DNA from: Climacium dendroides
Lineage: Eukaryota; Streptophyta; Bryopsida; Hypnales; Climaciaceae
Length of the DNA: 64,000 nt
Direction of reading: 5' to 3'
Assembly: GCA_950106755.1 (NCBI GenBank)
Contig: OX467083.1
Location: 48,002,555-48,066,554, forward strand
Under the pieces are notes generated by a model that saw only the letters and a list, made by a program, of their open reading frames with translations, did not search any database and was not told the DNA's origin. The position numbers and the translations under genes are program-made. Each line of letters opens with the position of its first letter. Within the stretch, counting starts at the first letter, position 1. Shown one piece after another: positions 48,247 through 59,251 of the stretch.

Positions 48247-49315
48247 GTCCCTGTTTGCCATAGCGTATCCAACTGAACGTCGCATATGATGGTCAAGCAT
48301 GTTATTTAGAACATTGAGTAGAATGCACCATGTTTTCACCGAAGGTGCTGTAATTAATGTTGTTGTGGATTTCTTCGTAGTACTAGACTATGGGCATGTG
48401 CATAGCTATTTTGTGCAGAAGTTGGCAAGTGGTCTTATAATTCCAATGCCATTGAAAACACAGGCTTCTATGCTTGGACATCTCTTACAAAGACACATAA
48501 TTCATCTTCTAATGGCATATCTCAATCTTCCATTCACTCATGTATATGGGCTGTAGAGTACATCGTCTTTCATGTTGAGGTTTATGATTCACGTTGTTCA
48601 TTTCGTTCGAGAAAACATCCTTCCTCTCGCATTGTATGTCTTTTGTAATGCTCAAGAAAACACTGTAGATGTCACTGTGCGTGTCGAACGGAACACTGAG
48701 CGCAAAGCAATGCATACCCCACTACACGGGTTGCTCTACTTAATGTCACAATAGACGTGTATGTGGACGATGTCTGCGATTTCAGCAAAGAATAAATTCC
48801 ACAATATTGTCCACCCAGCTCGTTTCCTAAAGCACATTCTCGTTGACTCTGATGTCATTTAAAACATCCTCTTGTCAAATGTGACGTCCCAGAGAACATC
48901 ACACAGAACATCGGCATGTACCGCAGAAAAGTGCCACGTAGGCTGCGTGCACCGGAAATTATTTTTCACGTCAAATATTTAGGGGTCCACGTCATTGGAC
49001 ACGTCAGAACGTCGTTGGATGAAAAAGTTGTCCAACGTGTCCCTGCCCATCGTTAAAAATCCTACATGGATGCCAAAACCCCTCCACATGGCACTCTCAA
49101 AAACTCTTAGGTGACCCTGTTGTTTTCGATGTCACAAAAAATTTAAGCACGTTTTAGCACATAACATGGCACGTTTTAGCACATAACATGGCACGTTTTT
49201 GGCCCGTTTTTTTAATCGGATTTTTTTAGACGTCACTACAGGCACCGTCCTTGTTAAATTAAACATCACAGCACATTTTTTCCATTGTTAAAAAAAACAC
49301 TGAATTCTTCTAGTG
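48247..49315. other. Right subterminal region of the large CACTA element
   Basis: Noncoding. It contains repeated GACGTC, GACATC and AACATC motifs and a duplicated CACGTTTTAGCACATAACA (about 49149-49188), and ends at the CTAGTG terminus at 49315. The three bases following are GGA, the presumed target duplication. Confidence 0.55.
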
Positions 49316-50519
49316 GGAGCACCTTCAATAGCAAAGGTTGAAGAGCCTACCCCGATGATACAAGAGCAGCCAATGGAGGATGTAGTTACCTCGGATGTTC
49401 ATCCTACAAATGTTGACCTAGTGGCAACCGCTAAACCATCTGTTGTTGCCACAGTAGTTGAGGTTGGAGGTCCTACCCAACGACCTCCTTGGACTTCTCC
49501 AAGGAAGCAAAAAGTGCTTGCAAAGTCAACCACGGAAGGCAATTCAACACCACAAGATAATTCAGCAAAGGTTAGATCTTTATTAGGACATAGAAGTGAA
49601 TACCAAACATTTTTAAATTCACAATGACATGTTAAAAGTTGGTAACAACCTTGATGATGTTGTCAATGTCTTTGTAGAAGGATTCCTAAGTGAATAGACT
49701 TGTGATTCCATTTCATTCAATCTTAGTCCTACATGTTCCCTCACTTATCATGTACTCACTAAATTAACCTTGTATTCTTTGCATTCTGCAGTCAAAATCT
49801 GGCAAGGGAGGAGCAAGGCCAAAGCCCATTCAGAAGAAAAAAGTGCAGGCAGAGAAGGTAAAAAAACATGTCTATACAGAAGTTTCCTTAATAAATGTTA
49901 GAGGATAAGTGGAGTTGTAATTACAATCATGTTTTTTTAAATTCTCTAATTGGTTGTATGCACTTGCTACTTCAAAACAGAGGGTGCCTACATAGTCACA
50001 AAGTAGTCATTTTTGTGGTTATGTCTACACAGAAACTGCCCAAATAGTCATAATGTAGTCATTTCTATGCTTATGACTACTTGGGGACCAAAGTATATGA
50101 CTCTAGGTGAACTACTAGGAACCAATTGTCAATCACTCTCCTACACCGACAGTATATGTAGCCATAGTATTGATTGTATGCCTAGTAAAAGTCACTTGTG
50201 CAAGATCAGACAGGAACTTGACACCTTCATTTTTTTGTGGCAGTTCATTTGTGGGCAAGAAGTATTTTTGCTGAATCCAAAGAATTTGAAGCAGAGCGTT
50301 GCTACGGGTACCATCAGCGGATTGGGTGGGCAACACAAGTACCATTTTTGCACAATTCCTGACTCTTGCTACAAAGTGGATGTCCAAGAGGCCATTTGGC
50401 CACAAGTGACACTAATGATCCCAAATGCGGCTGATGACCAAACAAAGGTGAAGGACGTTGTGGGTTCTTGTACTTTGTGGGAGGGAAAGTTCATCAAGGT
50501 TGCTCTCTCAAGTCCATAA
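49316..50519 (+). pseudogene. Fragment of a second CACTA ORF1-like gene
   Basis: Exon-like pieces: about 49316-49569 (open, Pro/Val-rich, ending at a GTTAGA donor), a Lys-rich exon at about 49793-49857 (SKSGKGGARPKPIQKKKVQ, donor GTAAAA), and 50190-50519 ending KFIKVALSSP. The last carries CGQEVFLLNP, VATGTISG, IPDSCYKVDVQ and DVVGSCTLWEG, resembling the domain (DUF8039-type, from memory) found in En/Spm ORF1 proteins. AGTCAT-type subterminal repeats at 49990-50085 interrupt it. The large CACTA element ends immediately to the left, suggesting that it inserted into this gene. Confidence 0.5.
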
Positions 50520-50940
50520 TTGTGGTATGGGCTTTGCTATGTGTCTAGGACTTCAAACTGTGGGTTGTAGACAAACCATTTTCAGAGATAGATGATGTGA
50601 GTAGGAGTGTAAGAAACATGTTTGTCATCAATGTGGTCATAGCCATCATGATGTCCTGTGACAACTCATATTTTTTATTTTTCTTTGTTTACCTTTTTGA
50701 GTGGACCGGAAATTAGAAATAGGTATCCGGATTCATCTAAAGAGAGAAATATAAAATCAAAAATAGTCACAAGAGGACCTTACGGAACTAATCCGGTTTT
50801 AGGTAGAAGCGGAACAGATTAGATTTCCAACCGGATTGTATTTTCAACCGGATTCTCCTTAACCGGATTGAAGAGAACCGGATGTCAAGAACCGGACCGG
50901 ATATCCGACCGGTCATAAAGACAGTCCAGGGCGTCAGGAC

Positions 50941-50948
50941 TATATAAA
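50941..50948 (+). promoter_or_regulatory. TATA box (TATATAAA) of the CCGG-rich element
   Basis: Strong TATA consensus in GGACTATATAAAGCCTGAC, about 320 bp upstream of the first ATG of the gag-like ORF. Confidence 0.55.
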
Positions 50949-51262
50949 GCCTGACCCTGCCCATTTTTAGGTCTCTGGTTTTTCACGTGTTGTCGTTTCC
51001 TAACTTAGCGCCTGACGTTTTTTCCGTTTACCGCGGCAAGGAGAGAAAGTACAAGAGGGCCCGGTAGTGAGTGAGGAGTGTGAGACGGAGAGATCGCCTC
51101 CGGCCAAGAGTGGGATAGACTTGAGTACGAGCAGAGGCGGAACAATGAAAAACTGAGAGTGTGAGCACGCCAGAAGGTTGGTTTGCAGGTGGAGCGGAAT
51201 ATCAAAGTGTCAGCGCTCCCTTGTTAGGACCGTAGAGAGTGAAACTGGGTAGAGCTACCCTC

Positions 51263-52939
51263 ATGCCGCGGCTGAACCGAAAGAGAGGCTCTAACACCCC
51301 ACCCCCGAGTGAAGTAAAGCTGAGAAAAGTGGTTCCGGTCATGCCGACCAAGGAACCGGAACAGGGAGAGCTCAGGGAGGATTTATCGTCGATGGGTTGT
51401 CAGGGGTTAGCTTTGAAACCTTGGGGTTTCAAAGATGAGAGAATGGTTAGAGAAATCCTGAGTGGCGTATCGAATCAATTCGATAACACCCTGAGAGGGA
51501 ATCCGGTCCGATGGACCGAGGCTTTGTGGCGGGACGTATACGGATTCCGGCCGGGAGGACTCGGGCTTGCCAACCGGAAGGATGATTTCGTCCAGGGCAA
51601 GTTCGGAAGCATAGTGAATCCGAAGGACGGCTACGCGGTAGAGGATTGCCTCGATGACCGGGAGCGTCGCCTGCTCCAGTTCCTGGTTCCGGTTCTACAT
51701 CCGGAAAAGCCCACCAGGGTGACTATCACCCTAGCTAACACAATCTTCGGAGCGCTGAGCGGAATCCGGAAAGTAGACTGGGGCCGGATCTTCTTTGATC
51801 TAGTGTCCCAGCTTACTACCAGAGTGGGAAGAAGTAGGGCTACCCCACTGTGCCCTTATGTGTACCACCTCTACCAGCAACAAGAACTGCTGACGGAAGT
51901 GGAGCTGAAGGTGTGGAAGGCCCAGAAGCGGACTATGAAGTACAGTGAATCCGAGTCCGACCAAGAAGCGGATTCCGGAAATGAAACCGAGGAGGAGGAA
52001 GAAGAAGAGGAAGAGGAGGAACCGTATGTTGTTCCCTCCAAAAGGTAGAAGACCACGCCGGCTTGGAATCGAGGAACGCCTCCGAGTCACCCGCGGCCGC
52101 GCAAAGAGGATACTCCAGCCGGACCGGATGTGGCATCCGGGTCGGGAACCGGAGATCCGTTCGACGAGTTGGTCGGGATACTCTGCGGAATCCGGGCGGA
52201 TTGGGAAGTTAAGAAGTGGACGCTCGGGGAGATCGCGGAACTAATTGGAGCGGAACCGGACAGTCAGTTGCCGCAGAAGGTAGTTGAGAGTGTTATCAAT
52301 CCGGATGAGTTCCGGAAGCTGAAGGAGGAAAGCAAGCGGCAGCACGATGAGGTGGACACCCTTAAGGCCGAACTTTTCGCCTTACTCGAGAACGCCACCG
52401 CGACAAAGGAGATGGCGGAGGAAATGAAGAGGCTGGCCGCAGAAGTGAAGGACGTACTCGAAGGACCCGAAGCCGCGGTCACCAAGGCACGCCTGTTCGA
52501 AGAGGAGGTGCACAAGGACAAGAAGATATCCGGAACCAGGGTGGTGCATATCCTCACCAATTTTGAGGAGCAGATGGAGAAGCTCCTATCCAAGGCACGG
52601 GAGTCAGCGGACCGGATCGTGGAGAGCAGCCAGAAGTTGACAGAGATTCCGATCCGGCTCTCTGAAATTTCTCTTCCGGACTTGTTTCCGGAAGACGTAG
52701 CTCACGAACCGGGAAAGGACAAAACGCCCCAGTCCAGTAGGGCACTGAAGAAGACGCCCACGACCAGACCGCAGCCGATCAATTTAGACTCCCCGGAAAC
52801 TGAGGAAGATCATCCGGCTCCACCTCCGGATGGGGAACGGAACCGGAATCTAAGTGAGGTGTTTGAACAGTTGGAGAGGCCTGACGAGAGCCCTACCATT
52901 GGATCCCGAGTGTATGAGACGGAACAGGAAGGGTTGTAA
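51263..52939 (+). CDS. Gag-like protein of unknown family, one in-frame TAG
   Basis: A single reading frame from MPRLNRKRGSNTPPP to ETEQEGL, interrupted only by TAG at 52046-52048; the frame is open on both sides (261 codons before, 296 after). The first half has a globular region with ALWRDVYGFRPGG, TIFGALSGIRKVDWGRIFFD and LCPYVYHLYQQQELL, reminiscent of gag-like or putative plant transposon proteins. It ends in an acidic Glu-run before the stop. The second half is Lys/Glu-rich and likely coiled-coil (about 52310-52680), then Pro-rich. The stop may be a nonsense mutation or a readthrough site; context does not decide. No protease, reverse transcriptase or integrase follows. Codon use is GC-richer than other coding sequence here. 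Confidence 0.5.
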
Positions 52940-53943
52940 AAATAGGAATTATAAGAATAGGAACCGGAATAGAATCCGGTTATGATTTATAGGTAGGACC
53001 GGATTATCAGCGCCTTCAGAGGCGGAAATCATGTATTCACTTTTTGCTTTTTGCTTTGGTATATAAAGCAGTCTTTGAGCTGGAGATGGGGAGAGTTCTT
53101 TTGGCATTTCCTTGTGTACTTTCCATTGACCTAGTTTTGTGTAATCTTCCCGAGTGTTGGCAGGAGTACACAGAGTTGGAGTAAGAAGGTAGGTACGGAG
53201 GTGTTGGTAGAGTTCTCCCTTTGATGTGTGTTTCCGGTTCTAAGTACATGTAAGTAGGTTATGAAGAGTTAGGAGTGGATTCTAGTGCCTCAGCAGCTGC
53301 AGATGTTTAGTATTCCGGGTAAGAAATTCGTTGATTAGGCTAGGCGGATAGGGAGGGATTCCTTAGCTGCGCTAGAACTCCTAGGTGGGAAATCCGGTCG
53401 AGTATCCTGACTCTTGTGAGGTCTTGCCACCATTGTGGGTGAACAGAAAAACTTTTGTAGGTGTTGGAATGGACGGGTGCACTTGTAGCCACCTAAATTC
53501 GTACGGAACGGATTAGCGTCAATGTCGTTGTAGTATGAGAGGATCGTACGGGGGGTCTTTGTGTGACCTGTGATCCGGATTGCTATCCGGATTGCTGTGA
53601 AGGACCAAACCGGATCCGTGTTAGTTAGGGGATCAGTGGATAGGAGAGTGGGTCTTCAGCCACTATAAGTCACGGAAGGAGTGGTGGGCCTACCACTTTC
53701 AAAAGCAAGCGGCGAACCCTCTGATGGTAAAACAGAGGCAAAACTAAACCGGATTTAGGAAGGGTGGACCGGACCGGATCCGCCCAGGAGGGTACTTAGG
53801 ACCAGAAGTTGCAGGGTCCAGAATTGAAAAGTTAGTTCAGGGACCGGGGAACTAGTAAAACCGGAAGTAGGATACAGTCAGGTCGTAGTCTTCCGGGTGG
53901 TGTTTGACGTTCCGGTCGTCAGAGGTAGAACCGGAAGGTAGAA
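52940..53943. other. 3' noncoding part of the CCGG-rich element
   Basis: No ORF. It contains a TATA-like site (53060-53067) and many CCGG motifs, ending near 53940 where composition returns to AT-rich. Confidence 0.4.
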
Positions 53944-54929
53944 TTGAAGTGTTTAATTGGGGTTATCTCCTTATTAGAGCTAGCTACTTCACAGGATCTC
54001 GTGGGTTCGATCTTTAGGGTCATTTTGTTATGCTCTAGGGTGATTTTTGTGAGTATAATAGGGAAATTACTTACTCTGTGCTGCGACATGTCCCCTTTTT
54101 TTAAATATACTATTATTTATATTTTACTTATCATTTCTTTGTAACAGCCTTAGTATATATGATGTAAGCACCATTGTCAAAGTCATTTGTCCAAGTGGCT
54201 ATTAAGCCAGAATTTGACATCTTTATGTTTGAAAAATATGCATCTCTAAGCTGTTCATTATATACGAATTACCAATGGAAAAGAAGGCTTTGTTGGAATG
54301 GTACAATTTATGCACACTTTCTTCACATATGTCTTATAGCACTCTTTTTGAACTATACAATGACTACGTGAAACCATACCCTAGTCATATCATAAGGCCG
54401 AGTCATTTTGCAGAATGACCCGATCAAGCACACCCCTGACCGTATTAATCACTACACTCAATTGAATAATATCTAATTTATGACTACGATAGCCTCAAAT
54501 ATGACTACAATATGACTGCACTCACTTCCAAAAAATCTGACAAATAACTACAGCAACATTGAATATGACTACAATATGACTAACCTAAGATCAAGTATTC
54601 TGCATTTCAGCTCAAAATTTAGTCCTTATCCAATAGAATCACTCCAATATCAACCGGTAAAAAACCGCCAACTCAACAAGTCGGCTCTGTAGCCACATGG
54701 CAACGCACCATTGGAGGTGTCCATATTATCACATCTAGATGAAGTTCCACATCAACATACGATGAAAAAAAATTATCATGGTATAAATGACTATCTTGTC
54801 CATAATCACTCGTCCTCTATGACTCTAAGCCCAAAATCTACTTTCAGTCATACTATCGTCATAAATGTCCGAAATGACTGGTTATGCAGTCATAGAGAGT
54901 AGTCATTGATAGCCCCTTTTCTATTAGTG
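53944..54929. mobile_element. Right-terminal fragment of a CACTA element (family of element 1)
   Basis: The segment 54600-54929 resembles 42750-43067 (for example AATAGAATCACTCCAAT and GAAGTTCCACATCA). It ends in CCCCTTTTCTATTAGTG, a degenerate version of the CCTGTTTTCTACTAGTG terminus. AATGACT or TATGACTACAA repeats occur at 54360-54590. The left end of this element was not found; it may be the piece carrying 49316-50519. Confidence 0.65.
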
Positions 54930-55777
54930 CTTAGTGGCAATTTCTGATAAATTCATGCATATTGTATTTGTTTATATATCAGGCAATATAAATGATTTAA
55001 AACATGTACCAATCAAAATGTTGTTGCATTTGCAAAGTGTGGGAGTATATTTCAGAAGTGTCATTACTAAATTGTGTAAAATGAAATTCCAATGCATGGG
55101 TTGAACCCTAATCCTATACTCTCGTGCTATCCTACATTTACGAAGATGAACCTAATTTACATTTTTTGCTTTGCCATGTCTTCTCTACAATCCTAGTCAC
55201 AGTCAAGTCGAAAGAAAAAAATTAGAAATTTAAAATACACGAAGTAAAACACTTAAGGATAAAAAATAAAAATCTACCGCATTGGTTTGTGGTAGTCAGC
55301 AAAACCTGACCTTTAGCTTGGCTACCCCTTGTATACGAATCCTCTTATACTAGCACTTGTTAGAAATAGCAATGATTATGGGATATTTAGAAGCCCTAGT
55401 TCTCCATTCTCAATTTATCCCCTTCAAACAACACTGTAGAGTTCTTCCAAACCCATTACGGTCTATTTTATAACAAGTATTATACTCGTACTTCTGTGTA
55501 GTAGGATGAATAAGAATTTAAAATGTATACATAATTTTAGAAGTTTGAGAAGTCAGAAAATAAGAAACCCAACCCTTAAATTATAAATTAAATGTAGACC
55601 ACGGTTATAGGATCCACGGTCATAGGTCACAAAATTACTATAAATAGTAAGTTTTTGGATGAAAAAAAATTTGATGAAAAAAATTTCCATAAATATACTT
55701 TTGGTGCTCACCGCTCACGAACTTCTCACTCACGGCTCGCAAGCTCCCCGCTCCAAGCTCGCTTGCTAGCATCGTTG
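54930..55777. other. Intergenic, left flank of duplication copy 2
   Basis: AT-rich without recognised genes. The last ~70 bp (55705-55777) are an unusual GCTC-rich string (CTCACCGCTCACGAAC, CGGCTCGCAAGCTC, CAAGCTCGCTTGC) ending at the duplication breakpoint. Confidence 0.5.
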
Positions 55778-56142
55778 TTGCCAATTCATTTAACTTCCTT
55801 ATATTGCAAGGTAATTTAGAGTAAGCTACACTCTATAGTATTTGCTTTTGAAATTTTTCATGAGTGAACCTAACATCATGTACTTATGATTGGTGAAAAT
55901 ATTCATTTTTGAATAGAGCAAAAATTTTACTCCGAGAGGGCTTAAAGTTTCCTAATCCCATTTCACAAGAATGAAAAAAAAGTTGTTTTTCTCAACTTCA
56001 AACATTGTAATCTTCCAATCTACTTAGTTAAATGGACTAAAATTTTTCACACATTTCCTCACTTGTTTAATATACTTTGGTATGGTTGGAATTCAAAAAA
56101 TATATATTTTTTATTTTGGATAATGCATCAAAAATTGGTAGT

Positions 56143-57504
56143 CACTATAAGAAAACGTAGTTTTTTTGGATGTCACAAAAAACAGGCATCTGTGTTTTTA
56201 AAAACGGGTTTGACATCGACGTTGATGTCCTCCGAAATCCGTCAAAAAAGAAACGTCCAAAACATGCTAAAATTTTTGTGAACGTCACCAATAACATGAC
56301 GATTTTTTGTGACGTCAAAAAAATTCAAGGCCTCCAAACTTCTCTAAGTGTGACATGTGGAGGGGTCCAAAATGCCCAACTCAACTTTTGTTTGGGCAGT
56401 TTTTGCCACGTGTACTTTTTTTCCCCCAACCCCTTCCTGCCCGGGGCGGTGACGTGGACCCCTTTCAAATCTGATGTGGCATTTTTTGACGTGGACATGC
56501 CACATCAGATGCCACGTCAGCAATATTGGGTGAGTTGAAATTCTAAAGTCCTGTTGTTCATGACGTCTCATAAAACGTAGACGTGTCCATTTTGACATCA
56601 TTGTGAACAACCTTTATGTCATGCAAAGGTCAGTACAAAAAACCTTAAACAAGGTCAGTACAAAAAAAACTATTGAAAAAATAAAATAAAATAAACATAT
56701 AAAAAATTTTAATTCAAAAAAATGTAAAGAAAACTTACCATGTACGATCAAAAGGATTTTTGATGGCAAAATGAAGGAAATAAGTCATTAAAATTTATTA
56801 AAAATGAAGGTAAAGGGGTCCTATTTATATTCATTCTCTGTCCATGATGAGACAAAAGATATGGGATAAATGGAAAATGGGAATTTGAACATTGTCCATT
56901 TTGACGTTGTTTTAGACATGTAGATGTTGTTTTAGACATGTAGATGTTGTTTCAAACATGTGACATGTTGATTTAGACATCAGAATCAACGAGTCTTGTT
57001 TTTTTACACATTTTATATTGAACACAAGTTTTGTTGTACTTATCCCATATGGATTGTTTCTCTTCCTATCGCCCCACTAGTATAAAAACCAACTCTTCTC
57101 ATCCATGGTGCACATCCATCCATGTCCTTTTTTTTGGCAAGGTATGCCATGTGGCTGCCCTATCCTTAAATTTTTATATGTGGTCAACATTTCAAAACAA
57201 TTTTTACTAATTTAGCCATAATCAAAATAAGTTTACTTGCTGACGTGGATTTCTCATGTTTATTGTGATGTCAAAAAAAACATATTCTGTTGTGTTTGAC
57301 GTCATGGAAGACATGTGATGTTGCAAGTGACATTCATTTATTCTCTGAATTTTGTTGCCTTGTTGTTGTTGACATCAATTGAAATCTCATTATCCAGCAC
57401 TTGTTTTTTGGCAAACGTCGGATGTTTTTGAAAACATGTGACATTTTTCTGGACGTCACGTGTTTTTGTCAAAACATCATCAAAAACGCAGTTTTCTTAT
57501 AGTG
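56143..57504. mobile_element. Non-autonomous CACTA element 3 (1,362 bp)
   Basis: Ends CACTATAAGAAAACG and, inverted, CAGTTTTCTTATAGTG, flanked by AGT duplications (56140-56142 and 57505-57507). The uninterrupted site AAATTGGTAGTTTTAGAC is present in duplication copy 1 near 24550, giving direct proof of insertion. The interior is rich in GACGTC, GACATC and GACATGT motifs like those of the large CACTA element. No transposase; the 122-codon frame at 56170-56538 is not recognised. Confidence 0.95.
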
Positions 57505-59251
57505 AGTTTTAGACTTCTCTTCTAAAAGCATCTCTCTACCCTTTGGAAGATAACATGATGAATAAGATATGTTTGACTTTTTATTTTATAATCACTTTTT
57601 TCACAAATACCTATCATACCACTCAATATATAAGATTGGTCATTCTAAATAGAAAGACAACTTGATGAGACTATCTGGTGCAAAGGGTCTATAAAGCAAC
57701 CATTTATAAATTCTTTTGAAAGAAAAATAAGACTAATATACAATTCAAGTTGTTTCATATTTATTTGGATTCCTATGCAATTAGTTATAAAATTTTGAAA
57801 CTAAAGTTGCACAAGGCTTTGAAAGAGTTGTGTTTATCATTAGCATATCCAAAATTCCAATGTATAACTTTGTATTACAAGATGGTTGTAGAATTCAGGT
57901 ACTTTGAGCACTTCCTAAGTACCTTAACCTCCAAATATTTCCATATTCTTAAACTCAAAATTGCTTCAAAGTACTTAAACCAAAACAAGGCTAAAATCTC
58001 CATTTATATTTATTCATTAACAAATTCAACTATAGGATCCTTTAGTTTAACTTGTTAGCATATACCCTCCTAAAATTTCAAAATAAAAAACCTTACCAAT
58101 TGCAAGATCAAGTCTCTTCAATTTGGAAAAGGGGCATTTTCAACTCTTCCCAAATGGTTAGATTTCATCATTCAAACCTTTTACACAAAAAAGTTTAGAT
58201 CTTAAAACTTAGTATTCTCCATTATATGTTGAATAAATAAGTTGGGAATACCTATGAAAAATTTCAAACATAAAATATTTCATATTCATGCTTGAAAAAA
58301 ATAGTAAGTAGAAAAAAGTACAATATGATATAAAATACTAAATTGTTAAGAATGTAGTTATGGAGTTGAAAAATGGCAATTCCAATGGTTGTAATGTTGT
58401 AGTAAACAATCTATACACAATGCTTTTATTCTTTTCAAAAATATTGAAAATTGAGTTAAATAAAAGACTTCAAGGTTTATTTTACAATAAAAATTCCATA
58501 ACTACCTGCAAACTAAAATTCCTTATAACTTTCATTTCATTAACCAATATGGGATGATTCAAAGCTTTCCACATGTATATAAATCTAGAAAACTAGTTTC
58601 AAATTTTTATTTTTAAGAATCTTTCTGAGTTGCTTAGAGTGCCCACCAAATAATGAAAATCACATATCAAATAATAACTTTTAAACCATGTAGTCAAAAA
58701 TTATGAAAAATTTTGCACCTTAAAGCTACTCTTTAGGCACATATTGTGTAAAAATTCCTTTTGTAGTGAGCTAACCAAAATTGCTATGTTGCCAAAAAAA
58801 TACCATTTGGTGCTTTAGGGATTAAACTTTGAACCCCTAAAGTCCCATTGTCTCCTTCTCTTCTCACATTAACCCTTAAAGCACAAAATGGCATTTTTTT
58901 AGCAACATAGGGATTTTGGGCAACTCACTACAAATGGAATTTTTATTTTTTTTCCTTTGAAATTTTCACACAACATGTCCCAAGGAATAGCTTTAAGGCC
59001 CAACAATTTTTATAAATTTTGATTACATGGTTAGAATGTCATTGTATAATATCATTGCATGGCTCATAGATTGGGAAGCAAAAAAACATTCTTTAAAAAA
59101 CATTTTTTTTTAATTTGAAATTAATTCTTTAGATTTATTTATGCATAAAAAGCTATGAATCATTCCATTTTGATTAATGAGATGAAACTTATGAGGAGTT
59201 TTAGTTGTGGAATCTCTATTCTAAGATAAAATTTGAAGTCTTTTACTTAAC

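Larger units (their letters stand above)
36095..49315. mobile_element. Large CACTA transposon remnant with TNP2 and TNP1-like genes
   Basis: Holds divergent TNP2 and TNP1-like pseudogenes and numerous GACGTC/GACATC motifs (43770-43900, 44690-44735, 48840-49240). It ends on the right at GAATTCTTCTAGTG (49302-49315), whose reverse complement CACTAGAAGAATTC is a CACTA-type terminus. The matching left terminus was not found, so the left part is lost or rearranged. It is interrupted by CACTA elements at 40932-43067 and 44880-46103. Confidence 0.6.
50700..53950 (+). mobile_element. CCGG-rich element with gag-like ORF, probable retroelement derivative
   Basis: A compositionally distinct block, GC-richer than its flanks, with dozens of CCGGA/TCCGG motifs in both coding and noncoding parts. 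It has a TATA box (50941-50948), a long ORF (51263-52939) and a second TATA-like site (53060-53067). AGTCAT-bearing CACTA sequence lies on both sides, as if the block inserted into a CACTA element. I could not find flanking direct repeats, a primer-binding site or a polymerase, so the class is uncertain. Confidence 0.45.

Noticed and set aside
51800..52090. Antisense hydrophobic ORF opposite the gag-like gene
   Set aside because: A shadow of the Glu-rich coding repeat on the other strand.
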